Positions 45,426-58,100 of a stretch of 64,000 nt of DNA are shown here, in pieces. The DNA is from Tretioscincus oriximinensis. Its lineage: Eukaryota > Chordata > Lepidosauria > Squamata > Gymnophthalmidae. A program made the position numbers and the translations under genes. Every line of letters begins with the position of its first letter. Positions within the stretch are counted from its first letter, which is position 1. Location: NCBI GenBank assembly GCA_022410635.1, contig JAJVDF010000193.1, forward strand, positions 984,895 to 1,048,894, in the 5' to 3' direction. A model generated the notes under the pieces. The model searched no databases. It worked only from the letters and a program-made list of their open reading frames with translations, and was not told the DNA's origin.

Positions 45426-48400
45426 TTTTATGAACAAGATTTTTTATTAAAATAGAACTTGATTAACTAGAATGATTGGATCCAGCTGTCTGCTCCTGCT
45501 GGAAGCTCTGCCTTTGATCTCTAAAAGGACTGAGGCAATTTTTGTTACCTCGTTAATTCCAGTCAGCTTTTGCCAGTTACGTGCTTAAACTGTGTTGGCT
45601 TCGCCAAGGAAGTGTTCTAATCAAAGCTGTCCTAGCTGGATCAACCAAGCCTCCAGAAGTGCAGAAACATTTCTCACACAAGTACATCTGGAACCTCATC
45701 CAGGATTTTTACTTCTAGAAATGCTTCAGTTTTAAGAATAAACAAACAAAAGAAATAACAGAATGTGAGACCTTAACTGAGGAGATGTACCTGTATATAG
45801 ACATTATTTTTTATTAGACTACAACACTCTCAGGAATATCCATGCTTTCTTCTGCTAGTTAAATATCCTTGCTATCCCAATATAGCCAAATAAAGTAGGG
45901 ATGTCTGGATGCAGTCATAATTTAAATATTCTCAATTGGATACATATTTGTGTGAGGAATTGATAAAATATTTTTCTCTTTTGGCACACTTAGCTTATCT
46001 TGTGTCACTAATGTCCATTTCTGACATGCCAGAAATCTAATTCGCAGTAGGTAGAGATAAGCAGTTTCCACATTGGGCCTTTTCCCAGGATGTCTCTCAG
46101 ACTAAGGCCAAGTGCAAAAAGCTTTATTGTGTATAGTTTATTGCTCCTCATTCACATCCAATCTCTCTCACATGCACACACAAGAGGTACTTTTATGTAT
46201 TACTCTCTTCCCCCTTAGTTTGCAGGAATTCCATTTTCATTATCCCTCAGCACTTAGATATGATTATCAAGCTACAAGGCCAGAACAGGACAAGCTGTTA
46301 CATGTTATTTTGTGCCTATAGCACAGCCCCAAATCCCTACTTTATTTCTGGGTCAAGATAAAGAGTGCTCTGAACGAGGTCCAATTGTTCTGTCAACTGA
46401 GCAACAAAATCCTTCAACTGCCTCTCCTCCTTGGCTGTTCATATGCAGTAAATCAAGCAGCCTGCGGTTTGCTGCCCTTTTGTAACATCCAAATCATAAG
46501 GCCTAGTGGTAGGAGCAGCTTGTTTTGGCTTCATCTCCACATAGCAAGAATGGGCATAATTTCATTCAGTTGTATATCCTGATTTACAGAGAAGGCCCTT
46601 GGAAGATCGATTGTTTAGGAACTGGCTTCATTGCACCGAAGAAGAAGCAGCATCACAAATTAGACGTGGGATTTGTGAGTAACAAAGGAAATGGTGTGGC
46701 AGCATTCTCGATTTGCATATGCATGTCAAGCTGAGCAATGAAGAGACTTCTCTTGATAGAATGCTGTTTTTGGCAAAAACTGAACTGCATGGCAGAAAAC
46801 AGTTCAGTATCCTGGCTAATCCTTTGGATGTCCCCTCCCCTTGAGCTACTGGTGCTAAGGATGTTAAGCTTTAACAAGAAATCTTCAGAAATGAAATGGA
46901 TTCCCAGTTGGCATAGCCTGTAGAGTTTTCTTTTTTGGAATGAAAATGCTATCTTGGTTTTCTTTCCTGGAATGAAAATGCTGTCTTGGAATGTTAGAAT
47001 GTATCCTGCACTCTTTATTAAAGTGAATTCTGGTAATGGCTTACTAATAAAGAATAATAAAGAGTGTAATTATGAAATTAAGAAAAAGTTCTGAAAGAGA
47101 AATCGTTTCTCTTGAAAGGCTTTATTAGAATTCACAGAGGGCTTAAAACTGGATGTTTTTGGAAATACGTTTGCCAGTAGAATTATGTGCCTGGATACTA
47201 AGAAATATAAATATAAATATAAATAAAGAAATAAAGAAATAGTTGAGGCAGGAATATCAGCACTGTAAAGAAACATGCTGATTGCCAGCCAACTGAACTA
47301 ATTTTATAGAAAGAATAACTTGATGGATTCGGTCCAAAGAAACATAATGCTAGTTTTGCTGGAACCAAAGTTTCAAGGTTTTTTCAAACATAACCAATGT
47401 TTTACTACTTGGATATTATACAGAAAGAGAGACATTGCCTCGGAAGGAATGGACCAAAACAAATCACATTTTAGAAAAACAGTGCTATGAAAACTCTTAT
47501 TATCACCACCATCACTGCCACCACTGCCATCATGACTACTTCCAGATGGGGAGGGGGAAATATGGGATCTTGTTTAGATCTTGCAGTTACTTTCCAATAT
47601 ATTTGCCGGATGGTATGGTGAAACCAGGGGGCACAGGTTATGTATCTTAGATATCAACCTCAGATACAGGTTGATATGTAAGAGTTGGAGAGACAACTCA
47701 ATGGATTCTATCAATTCCATGTAAACATGGTTCAATTTTTTGAGAAGAAAAAGGATAACAGTCATAGGATTAAGGCCCAATACTAGATGGGAGCAAAAAT
47801 GAGAGGAAGTGATAGGTGTGGAGACTATTTGCTAGAAGAAGCCAGACATGAACAGAGACAATATTGCTAATCTTCTGATAACTAACATTTGGTCTAGTTT
47901 CACCCTACACCTACATTGTGGGTATGAAGCATATTAGGAATTAGATTCATGCAAGATAAAGCAGCATCACATTGTAATATTGGACATGGAAGATGTTGAT
48001 GTTATGAATGCATCAGCAGGGAAGACCTTGGAAAGAAAGAGAAGTTCAGTTGTGGCCTTACTGATAGATAATGAAATACCCAACTTAAAATATTAGAGAA
48101 GTCATAAGAAAGGTTGGATTTGAGAACTAACCCTCAACAACATTGCAAGGTATCACAAGTGTACCAGCTGTACTGAAAGCCATGGGATTTAAAGAGATCA
48201 AGCATGCACATTGTGGAGAAAGGAATGGTGGGGGGAGACTTGTTTTTAGCGCCATGAGCAAAATTGTGTGTCAAATATCTTTATTAATGGCTATTATTTC
48301 TGGCTTTACAGTTTTGAATGTGCAACTTCAGAATAAATATTTGAACATCTTAACTAGACTTGCATGTTAGCAAATCATTACTGTTCAGAAGTATGGAAGC

Positions 48401-49429
48401 AGTCGCTCTCTTTCTCTTTTGATGGTATGTTACCTGTTCCTCTAGTAAACAGTTGCCAAAGAATAGAGCTGTAAATATAATCTATGCACAGCCTGTTTTA
48501 TGAATGCTTCATTAAGCAACTGATCAATAACTACTTTAACAAATGAATTTACAACATTCACTAAAATTCTAAGGGCTGTCTACTTTGTTATAAGTGACTT
48601 ATTGAACATCTATAAAGCTGCTTTAGAGAGATGTGCTGGCTTTAAAATAATGTACTTCTAACAGTGATAGATATTATAAATACTTCGGACGTTACTAGCA
48701 CAGTGTTGGCAATTTGTTGTTTATCATCTAAAAAGTTCCTGTTTATGAAGAGCTCTTTAGTGCTGATTTATTTAGTAATCCTTAAAGTATGCATGGCTGT
48801 GGTCTTCAAAACACTTGTCCACAGCTAACTTCTCATTTCAAAAGGACAGGAGTGCAATAAAATACTGAAAACTGGGACAATAGTCATTTAAGCTTTGTCA
48901 AGGGACAAATGAGAATTATGTCTGTACTGGACTTTTTCTGGTAGATCCATATTCCTGGATATAATTTGTATTAAAACCTAGTAATGGAAATACCAAATGT
49001 TTCCTCTAGAAAGCCCGGGGAATAACATCTTTCTGTGGTAGGGATAGGCCACATGCTGTTTACACAACTAGAGCTTCTAGCCTTTGAAGTCTTTGCAATT
49101 TTGAAGTTTCCACCTGATGCAGTTCAGATAAAAAATGCCCAAGGAATTAGCCATTTGCTAATTATAAATTGTAGCCATTTGCTAATCTGTACACCGAGAG
49201 TGAGGTATAAATGCCAGATTCTGCTCCTCCTTAGTTCTTCTATATTTCTTACCCTGGAAGAAATTACAACTTATTACATTAAGCCTATCCTTCAGGGCTC
49301 TGAGAGCAGCATGTTTACTCTTCTAGAATTGGATCAGAACCAATTCCCAACATCCTTCAGCTGAGCCAAAATGCCCCTCCTTGAAGACACTGGTATTATT
49401 ATTTGTAATTGTTCTATTTGTGCCAATCT
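45426..49429. other. Repeat-poor intergenic sequence
   Basis: No gene is supported. Short simple repeats: (AAATAT)n-type at about 47204-47240 and CACCAC-rich sequence at 47503-47535. A near-duplicate of about 40 bp (CTTTTTTGGAATGAAAATGCT / TTTCCTGGAATGAAAATGCT) occurs at 46928-46983. A candidate conserved block lies at 48470-48890. Confidence 0.4.
48470..48890. other. Candidate conserved non-coding element
   Basis: Repeat-free block rich in developmental-enhancer-like words (GTAAATATAATC, CTTCATTAAGCAACTG, TGATCAATAACTAC, TTTATTTAGTAATCC). No coding frame, no transposon ends. Confidence 0.2.
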
Positions 49430-49662
49430 GCTGTAGAGTGTTAGACTTTTACCTGGAGGTCTTCTGGTTTGATTCTGCCCTCCTCCATGAAGCCAGCTGG
49501 GTGACCTTGAGGTACTGACAGTTCTTTGGAGCTCTCTCAGCCTCATGTACTTCACAAGATATCTGTTATGAAGAGAAGAACAGAAGCCACTTTGATTCCT
49601 TTTGGGTTCAGGAAAGCATGGTATAATAACAAACTATTCTTCTTCTCCTCCTCTTCCATTTG
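49430..49662 (+). mobile_element. tRNA-derived SINE with Bov-B-like tail
   Basis: The head has TGTAGAGTGTTAGACT (A box) and CTTCTGGTTTGATTCTGC (B box). The body includes GAAGCCAGCTGGGTGACC, ACAGTTCTTTGGAGCTCTCTCA and TACTTCACAAGATATCTG. The tail is AAGCCACTTTGATTCC, CATGGTATAATAAC and a TTC/TCC-rich end. The head and body resemble the SINE at 23171, but the tail is of the Bov-B type, so this is a sister family with a swapped tail. Confidence 0.78.
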
Positions 49663-50367
49663 TGATCCAATGCTAGATCACAGTAGCCAGAATCCTTCTC
49701 AATATATTGCCCCACTACCATTATCATAATGAGAAGAATAAATGAGAACATTTTTATTTACACAAGGATCTTCTAAAGGCAGATTTTGTACCTTGGGGAT
49801 GATCTCCTAAATGTGTTGAGGTGCTCAATTTCTATGATATACATCCAAAGACAAGCAAAAACGGTACTTAATTCCTGAAATAGTTAATGGGATAAAAGTA
49901 TTGTTTCCTTTGCCTTGGAAGAAAAGCTGTGCCTTCCTTTGCAATAATTTAATCTGAATTAAAGCCAGTGGTTTAGTAAATGTATTTTTTTNAAAAATTG
50001 ACCTCAAACAAGTTACCTTTTGTTCCTCCTAATCTTTTTAAGGGCTAGTAAAATCTTTTGTACAACTTGCGTGGACAAGCTTTTGCATCTAAAACATATA
50101 ATACCTTTTCAGAATTCCTTAGTCTTTACAAGAATTTCTTAAGTCTTTCTCATTTATTGTAGTTAAAAAGACCCACTATCCACTTCTCCTTAACAGAACT
50201 AGTGCTCAGGGAGGCTCAGTTGAGTGGGAAGAGGCATTTTCTATTTTGTGGCACACACAAGGCCTTAAAATTGTGCTGGAATTAGATTCTCAGTACCAAC
50301 AGCATGTCCTTTCAGTACTGCTGCTCAGGGGTCTTGCTCCTAGTTGAAGCTCTGTCTTCTTCTATTT

Positions 50368-50662
50368 ACAAATAGCTCAGTCAGCTAAGTGCCAGTCTTT
50401 CATCCGAGAGATTGAGTTTCAAGGCCTTACGTTGGACGTGGAGAGGGGTGAGCTCTAGCCAACCCCACTATTCGAAAGCAAGAATTGCNAGAAGTTGCAA
50501 CAGACTGCAATTACATAAATGGGAGCCACCAGAGCATGATGGGGAAGATAGAATGTAAGCCTTCAGGTGCCATTACAGGTTTTAACCTTGTAAGCCACTT
50601 TGAGTCCCTTTGGGTGAGAAAAGTGGGGTATAAAAACCCAGTTCTTCTTCTTCCTTATCTCC
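50368..50662 (+). mobile_element. Sauria-type SINE with Bov-B-like tail
   Basis: The head AATAGCTCAGTCAGCTAAGTG and GATTGAGTTTCAAGGCC is followed by GACGTGGAGAGGGGTGAGCTC, CCACTATTCGAAAGC and GATGGGGAAGATAGAATG. The tail is TTGTAAGCCACTTTGAGTCC, CTTTGGGTGAGAAAAGTGGG, GTATAAAAACCCAG and TTCTTCTTC. It matches the copy at 35.2 kb. Confidence 0.87.
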
Positions 50663-52771
50663 TGCAGATTTTTTTTTTCAATCTGCTTCCTACCTTCCCT
50701 AGAAATCATAAAAATAATTTTAGGTAGGATTCTGCAGGGTTTTTTTCTGTTAATTTGAAAACATACAAGTAGCAAAGAGTGAGTTTAAGAATGCCTTTGC
50801 AAAAAACCATTTTCTTCTTGAAGTGCTCTGAATATGAAATTGCTTCTTTTGGCCCTGGCCACACATTTGCTTTTAATCTTTCTTCAGTCATAAAGAATGA
50901 ACTTGATTTTTTTTTAATGGTCCAAGCCAGAAAAAAAAATCAGGATTAAGTTTATTCTTCAGGACTGAAAAAGGATTAAAATTAAATGTGTGATCAGATC
51001 TTTGCATGTGGGATTTCTTCATTTAAAAAGTTTTCTTAACACCAATAGTTATGATTCCAAAGTGATAGGCACTGAATGATAGTAAAATTAGCAAAAATGC
51101 CCCCTCTATACTTCCATAAATGGAATTTTCTCCCAACTGTGTCAAGAGAGGAGTTGCATGTTAACTTCAACTGAATATGTGTGTTTGGATCCCTTGGTTA
51201 AGTGGTTACATAACTAACAGGAACTTGGAATTAATGCTTACTCTAGCAGGGTCAGCATGACAGCTGTTACGCTCTTCCCTTGCTATGTTGCTGTAGGTAT
51301 TGTTATTTCAGTATGGTGCATTTTTATCACGGCCAGCTTCTAATGGCACCTGTTTTTGCCAATTTATCTGGTAAATGTATTGTTCCATTCCTTTAAGAGC
51401 CTCATCTACAAAAGGAGCAGAAGGAAAGGGGAGAAGAATAAACAAAAGAATGTATACCACATTCTCTTTGGGCAGATAAGGGGCAATTATTTGTGCCTTA
51501 AATTAGTTTATCAGTGTTTGTAATCAGCAAACAAAATTCAGTCAGAAAAGTAGACCATCCAATTCATAATGAAGCATTTTAATAATTATATAACTGCTAT
51601 TGGTTCCATGGAAATTCCTTTTTGGATCTAAACTCACAAAAGTCTATAGTGATGGTCAGTTATTTTTGGCTAAGGAACAAAGGAGTTGTAATACAAAAAG
51701 GATTTTTTTTGCCCCAGATTTTAAGCCTAGAGGAAAACAAGGAAAGTAGATAACTGCCTTAATTTTGTAGATAAAATTAGAAACGTGATTCTTGAATGCA
51801 CGCTTCTTTGGAATAATTTATTGTTATTTCGTTCCTGTTTATTATCCTTCACCTTAAGATCTCGAAGTGTGTAAGAAATCAAGGCAATACATAACAGTAC
51901 ACCAGGGAAGAAGAAGGAAAAAAAGAAATATTTTCTTGCCAAGTCAGCAGTTATAATACAGTCTGTGTCTATGAAATGCAGTTTTGCCAGCAAGACTGAT
52001 GATGTTCTATATATTTTATTGATTATTATCTCCCACACTGTTTATATTAATATTTGCTCTATAAAATGGCTTGTTTCTCTTTTTAAGCATTCAGAAGAAA
52101 TGGGAATCATTCTACCATGGGCATTTTCTGTGACTATTGATAGATTATGTTTGGCAGCTTTAATATGACCTTTGATTCTGACCTTCTCTTTAAACTATTC
52201 AAATCTAATGTCTTATTGTCAGAATCCTCAAAATTCAGTATGTTTCTACTGACCTAGATTCCCCCCACCCCCATAGCTGAAGCTTATAAGTATGCTTAGG
52301 ATGTGAGGATGTGTTAGGCTAAGCTGTGGTCTTGCCCCATATTTGTTTGCTTGTTTGTTTATTTACATTTTTGTCCCGCTCTGTATCCAATATATCTTGG
52401 AGGGTGAGATACAAAACGAAGTGCCATTTTTACATATTTGATCAGAAAGGGAGCAACCGATTGCAGCATCCAGGGAGTCCATCCAAATTCTGCTCCCCTT
52501 GTCACATATTCAGTGCCCCCCCAGCATAAGCATCCACACCCTCACTTACCAAAAATGGTCCCATTTTAATACCTGAAAGGAACAGGACAAGAAAAAACAC
52601 TCCCTATCTAGTGTACTGTGTCAGGGCAGACATGATGTGCACAAAGTAGGGAAGGGAGCAGTTTTTCCTGCTGCTAGCACTTTCAGAGTCAAAATTTATA
52701 TTGAGGGACAAGGGTGAGTGAGAAGGCGTAGCTTTTACACTTTTCCAAATCAGCCCATTCGCCTGCTTTGC
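50663..52771. other. Unassigned AT-rich sequence
   Basis: No gene is supported. It contains a candidate conserved block (51240-51600). At 52345-52420, TTTGTTTGTTTATTTAC and TTTTGTCCCGCTCTGTATCC resemble the reversed tail of the L2-tailed SINE, but the rest of the SINE is not visible. Confidence 0.35.
51240..51600. other. Candidate conserved non-coding element
   Basis: Repeat-free block with words such as CCAATTTATCTGG, GGGCAGATAAGGGGC (GATA-type), TTAAATTAGTTTATC and AAGCATTTTAATAATTATAT. It has no coding frame. Confidence 0.2.
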
Positions 52772-52978
52772 TAGGCTGACCAGATGACCCCCTTTTGGGG
52801 GGGTTGAAAACACATTTTTGGGGTGCCTCCTGGTTTTTTCTGAGGAAAAAAATTAAAAAAACAAAAACAAATTAAAAAAAACATTTTTTGAAAAAAAAAT
52901 TCCTCAGAAAAAACTGAGAGGCACCCCAAACCTGGGTTTTCACCTTCCCCCAAAAAAGGGGGTCATCTGGTCAGCCTA
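52772..52978. mobile_element. TA-flanked MITE, fold-back form (complete)
   Basis: It begins TAGGCTGACCAGATGACCCC and ends GGGGTCATCTGGTCAGCCTA. The arms match those of the copy at 45.2 kb (GTTGAAAACACATTTTTGGG, GTGCCTCCTGGTTTTTTCTGAGG). The centre is an A-rich loop. Confidence 0.88.
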
Positions 52979-52979
52979 A

Positions 52980-54112
52980 CTTTGACTATTCCACTGTATA
53001 TGGTTATAAAATTTCTTTTGCCTGTGCCACTTTTTTTTTGACAACTTAGTAAAAATACTTATACCATCTGGGAAGTTTACCATGCCTCAGTTTCNTAGTG
53101 AGCGACCATTTTTTATGGCATTCGTTGTTGCTCAGGCTGCGCTTCTCGAGTTGGTCCTTCTGCAAACAGTACATTTTGTTATGGGAGAGGCAAGTTTACT
53201 GAGCAAAAAATCAGCTACCGTTGCTTCTCATGCACTGAAACTGTATGTGTCCCATTGAAGATTTTGAAAACCCTCCATCTCTCTTTAGCATTAAANGTTG
53301 TGGAGATGTGAAGAAAGACATTTTGAACACTGTGTGAAAGATTGACCCTAATTTATATTTTTTCAAGACACGGAATTGCCATGTTGCTTTTGTTTATACA
53401 TGAAAAGAGCAAAGTGGGAGGAAAGAAGTAATGTTTAAAAAATCACTTTAAAACAATCTAATATCAAAAATGGTTATTAAAAATGTATATTCCAACAACA
53501 ACATATTGATAACTTGATCACCAAATATAATAGGTTAAATGAATTCAGATTGAAATGTATTAGTTTGGTTATAGGTCCCCTGTTCAATTAACTTGTATAA
53601 ATAATAAGATAAATGTTTATTGGTTAGTCTGCAGACCATATCAAATATATCAGTTTAAATATAAAAAAAATCATATTCCATTATGCCAAAATAAAACTTT
53701 TATAAATTTGATTGCCTTTAATCCCAAAAATTAAACACAAAGATTAGTGGGGAGAGAAACTTTTTTATTCTCAATTCTATCCAATGAATGATGAAAAGTG
53801 AAAATATTATACTGAACAAAGGAATAGTTATACAACAAAAATGGGATAGAGTTATAAGATGTAATGATGGTAGAGTACCCATCTAAAATGGAAATATTAT
53901 TGGAAAATATTTTTTCCTAAATGTATAAATGTATAAGTCACTGTCAACCTTGTGGGAGGGTGGGATGTTCATTGAATTTTATCTTAAAATTATATATTGA
54001 AAAGATTTTAAAACACTGTAAGAAGGATAAAAAGAAAATGAAATGTGATACAATTAAGTTATCAGTAAAATGTTTTAAAACAGAAACTTGAGTGTGATTT
54101 CTTTATTTCTTT
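52980..54112. other. Very AT-rich unassigned sequence
   Basis: No gene or recognised repeat. From 53340 to 54080 the sequence is strongly AT-rich with A-runs, and could include an old decayed LINE. Confidence 0.4.
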
Positions 54113-54340
54113 TTATTGTTTATACTTACATACTTACACCCCGCCCTATACCCAAAGGTCTCTGGGTAGCCAACAATAAAAACAAAAATTCAAAATTGGC
54201 ATATTAAACCAGCATTTGCAGGTGGGAAGGAAAATGGCATTTCTTCAACCAAAGGCCAGGTTAAAAAGGTACATCTTCAAGGATTTTCTAAAAGAATACA
54301 ATGTTGGTGACTGATGCTCTGAGGGTCAGCAATTAACAAT
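54113..54340 (-). mobile_element. L2-type LINE 3' fragment
   Basis: Plus-strand CCCGCCCTATACCCAAAGG, TCTCTGGGTAGCCAACAA, CAACCAAAGGCCAGGTTAAA and GTACATCTTCAAGG match the first half of the L2 at 59.4 kb in the same orientation. The remaining part (TGGTGACTGATGCTCTGAGG) is decayed. Confidence 0.72.
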
Positions 54341-54454
54341 CCTGGCTTTTTGGTGGTATGCTTTACTGAAATATCCATTCTGTTGACTCAACAATCAGAA
54401 CAAGGAAGGATGTGTTTCTTGCTTATATTTTTGTGATTCATGTCAACTGTGTTT

Positions 54455-54808
54455 TTGGACAGACAAAGGAAAGTATTTTTTCACCCAGAGGGTCATCGGC
54501 CTATGGAATTTACTTCCAGAAGAGGGTAGCTAGCAGCCNGGATAACCTTAAGACAGGATTAGACAAGTTCATGGAAGCCAAGGGTATGAAGAGCTACTAG
54601 GATGGATGTCTTGATACTACCTCTGTGATGGAGCAGGATTCCTAAATGCCATTTGCAGGGCATCGAGAACAGTTGAAGATTTTGCCTTCTTCTGTTCCAG
54701 ACTGCCCAGGTGCAATTGGTAGGCCACTGTGTGAGACAGAATGTGGATTAGGTGGGTTCCGACCTGATTCAGGAGGGCTGTTCTTATGTTTTTATGTTCT
54801 TATATTTT
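54455..54808 (+). mobile_element. CR1-family LINE 3' end
   Basis: It encodes TKESIFSPRGSSAYGIYFQK-like sequence, a frameshifted form of DKGKYFFTQRVIGLWNLLP, then NLKTGLDKFMEAKGMKSY and a stop. The 3' UTR has GATGGAGCAGGATTCC, GGTGCAATTGGTAGGCCACTG and GACCTGATTCAGGAGGGCTG, and ends TTCTTATGTTTTTATGTTCTTAT. Confidence 0.85.
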
Positions 54809-55406
54809 TCTTCCTTTTGTTAATGATCTTTGATAGTGAAATAAAAAACACATATAGCCATTTCAGAAAGCCCAGTCTAAATCCCCTCTCATAGCAATCA
54901 CCATGATCAGTCACAACAAAGGCTGTACAATATCCTTTCACTACAAGTTATCTTTTAAGGGCTTATGCTGTGAAAGCTTCTTCACTGATGGTTTTGTTTT
55001 TATAATAATAACAATATCTAATTACTATTCTTGATATTCTTGGAAGTTTTAGCAGTTTGGCACTCAAGCAGATGCAAGGAGGGAGATGATAAAGTTTTAA
55101 AATGTTCAAAGATTGTTTTCTAAAGCATACTATTTAAAAACAAAGATCAAGGGTATATCACTCATCCTCCCTTCTTAGATGAAATGAGATGCAGAAGAAT
55201 GAGCAGACAGTTGGGTTGGGGGAGGGGGGTTGGTTGTCTTTTAGATCCTTGAGATCCACCAGCTTGTGGCTGCTTCAAAAGGAATAAGCATATAATTAAA
55301 GAATTCTGAAACAAGTTTGTTTTGAGCTGCAGAATGGAATTAAGTTCTGCTCCCTCCACCAAGTTTGTTGCAACGTTTTGTTTAGGAATTTTTTTTGCGA
55401 GCATTG
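54809..55406. other. Unassigned sequence
   Basis: No gene or recognised repeat. Confidence 0.4.
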
Positions 55407-55787
55407 GAGGAACAAGTTCAGCAAAGTGGGTAGTAAGTCCAGCAAAGGGGCTAGCAGCACTTTGAGACTAACTTGAGAAACGTGGGTGGCATAAGCTTTC
55501 ATAGACACATCTACTTCTTCAGACTTCTTTNGTAGATGTAGACGTGTCTACGAAAGCTTATGCCACCCACTTTTCTCAAGTTAGTCTCAAAAGTGCTGCT
55601 AGCTCCTTTGCTGGACTTTCTACTAGACTAACACGGCTATTTCTCTGAAAGGGGGTAGTAGTAGGACTTAGAGACTAAGAGTAGAAAAGTAGGTGGCATA
55701 AGCTTTCGTTGACACGTCTACTTTTTCAGACACGTCTACTAGACTAACACGGCTATTCCTCTGAAATTGACTACTGAGGAACAAGTT
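55407..55787. mobile_element. Fold-back retroposon dimer with 12-bp TSD
   Basis: The unit 55419-55775 is flanked by GAGGAACAAGTT on both sides (55407-55418, 55776-55787). The first monomer (55434-55650) is a hairpin: CCAGCAAAGGGGCTAGCAGC ... GTGGGTGGCATAAGCTTTC pairs with GAAAGCTTATGCCACCCAC ... GCTGCTAGCTCCTTTGCTGG around an N at 55532. It ends GACTAACACGGCTATTTCTC. The second (about 55655-55768) is a shorter copy with the same end. There is no coding capacity. Confidence 0.75.
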
Positions 55788-57018
55788 GTTATTCGCCATT
55801 GCTTATGCTACATAAGCAAGTTAATAAAACAAATCTATACCCCATATTTCTTAAAGAGAAATATCACACAATAATCAAGCTGATGACATGTTTTTCTAAG
55901 AATACCTCCCCTGCCCTTACCTCACATATGATATTCTGTTGGTCTGGAAAGGTCTGCATGGAAAGGAACTGCTCTGCACAAGATGCTACAAATTATGGAC
56001 AATGCAAGGTCCATATCCAACTTACTTCACTCATCCCTCATCATGATTGGTTGACAGACAGTGCACACATTGTGTGTGACTAAGGCATGCTAGGGTGGAC
56101 TTGAAGATCTGTCTGGCTGCAATTATTAGAGGTGTTTCTCAGGTCTCCAGACCAGATGGGGACTGATTTTAAGATTTTAATAAATCCCCAGAAGTTACCT
56201 GTGAGCTGGAAAGGCAGATGGCAGATTGAATGCAGGAGTCCTGATTTGCCAGAAACTTTCCCCTGACCAAGGGCAGAAACTACAATAACTCTTCATACGA
56301 TTGATATATTGATATTTGGAAGAAGGATGTACCAGAAGTACTCCTTGATACATTGCATAGAAAAATTTCCTCTACAGTTATCTGAATAAACTTCTAAGGA
56401 GAATTCATGCCAAAGCAGTGAGATAGCAGATACTGTTCCATTTCATAGTTGTTGGAAGATCCAGTTAAACAACAAACAAAAATAATAGTTTGAAGGTGTC
56501 ATGAAGGTCTTAGCTCTGGTTCTGCAGAACTGGTACACTGGATATCTTTCAATAGATTCCTGATAGCCAGCCTGAGGCCCTGTCTACACTAAGAGTAATT
56601 CTAGGATATGTAACTGATTGGGGCCATATTTTGTGCTCTAGTGCACACTATGGCAGCCTTTAATTCTGAGATACATCCTGGAAAAATGCTCACCTTGTAC
56701 AGGTGGCTTAGATTCATTCATCTCTTGATCACCAGCATCAAGCTCTCAGATTCAGTAATCTAATCCTGTCAATAAAAACTGGATTACTACCTGCTCACTA
56801 ATTGACCACTGCGATCATGACAGGTGGCCCATCTAAGCTTGTGTTTAAAATTATGAGTTGTTCTTAAGCAGAAAAACCTATTTATTTTTGAAAAATGGAG
56901 GATGGAGGATGTAAGGAAGGCAATGACTGATTAGGACAAAAGCAAGATTTTTAGGACCTTAGCTACTTTATAAAGCCCTTATGGTGGCATTTTCTATACC
57001 CCTATCCAAGACGTAGAT
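55788..57018. other. Unassigned sequence
   Basis: No gene is supported; a plus-strand frame at 55799-56083 lacks any domain. Confidence 0.4.
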
Positions 57019-57605
57019 TTAAAGAATTAACCATGTTACCCTGGGTCCAGAAAGCCTAGCAAAGGGATCTTATAGCACTTTAGAGACTGACAAGGAAAAG
57101 ATAGATGGCATGAGCTTTCATATGCAAATCTACTTCTTCAGATACAGTGTTCTCCAAGCAGTTGTGTCCACTGCCTTCTGTGGAAGGTTGGTTTCTTATG
57201 AGCGTTTCCAGATTTGAGATTTCTCTCTTGGTCCTTTCTTGTTTGCTGTANAGGATAATGATCAGTAGTAATTTCTTGGAGAAAATGTTGCATAGTTTGT
57301 CACTATAACCTGTGTGATATGTAGTTTGTAGTCTTCTTCACTCGTGATCTTTTAGGAATAATATCCTCCTGCTGGCAGTTTTTGTGAAAAATAATATCTG
57401 TCTGTACATGGGCAGGAGTCCTGATTGGTGGATTTCCATTTATTCAGTTAGTTTTGGTGCTTTCCATAGTGTTAGATTTCAAATAGCCAAGATGTAGACT
57501 TGTTTACAAAAGCTTATGCCACCTACCTTTTCCTTGTTAGTGTCTAAAGTTTTACCAGGACCTGCTTGCTAGACCTTTTGGAGAAATGGTTGCCACTGAA
57601 TTCTA
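57019..57605. mobile_element. Fold-back retroposon copy with long loop, old
   Basis: The left arm (57019-57145) has AATTAACCATGTTACCCTGG, CACTTTAGAGACTGAC, GATGGCATGAGCTTTCATA and CTACTTCTTCAGATACAG. The right arm (about 57488-57605) has GTAGACTTGTTTACAAAAGC, TTATGCCACCTACC, TTAGTGTCTAAAG and a decayed end. A loop of about 340 bp separates the arms; it might be the ancestral interior of the family or later insertions. Confidence 0.55.
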
Positions 57606-57699
57606 TCCCAGTTTTTACTGAGGGAAAGATTGGGAAATAGTTGATTTCTTCCTGGAATAAAACAGATGTGATTATTGAGCCACCTGCTGAGTTATTTCA

Positions 57700-58100
57700 G
57701 TGTTGTAAATGAACTCAAGAATTGTTCAGCACACATTTAATACATTTCAGATTATCACCAATACCTGTTTAATGCTATGATGAGGTTAATTTAGTTATGC
57801 CTTATGGGTTAACGTTTACCTTCCTTTAGAGTAGTTTCTTTCTTAGCATTTAAAGAATTGTTTTTCTTTGTGATCTTTCCCTTCCGTCATTCTGCCTGTA
57901 ATTATGGCTGCTTCCACTGAAATATGTGCACCTGCCTCTGTAAATCTGGCTTTGCTGTTGCNGAGAACAGTTGTGAGGTCTAATGAGCACCTGCAGTTTC
58001 AAAATCCGTGGCGTTAGTCAATATGTTACCTCAGGGCTAGTGCTGCTGAGCCTTTCAGTTCTCATTTTCCTTTGTGCCAAATGATGCTCTCTTCAGACAT
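57700..58100. other. Candidate conserved non-coding element
   Basis: Repeat-free block with words such as GAGGTTAATTTAGTTATGCC, CACATTTAATACATTTC, TGTAATTATGGCTGC and a TTGTGATCTTTCCC stretch. It has no coding frame and no transposon ends. Confidence 0.2.
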
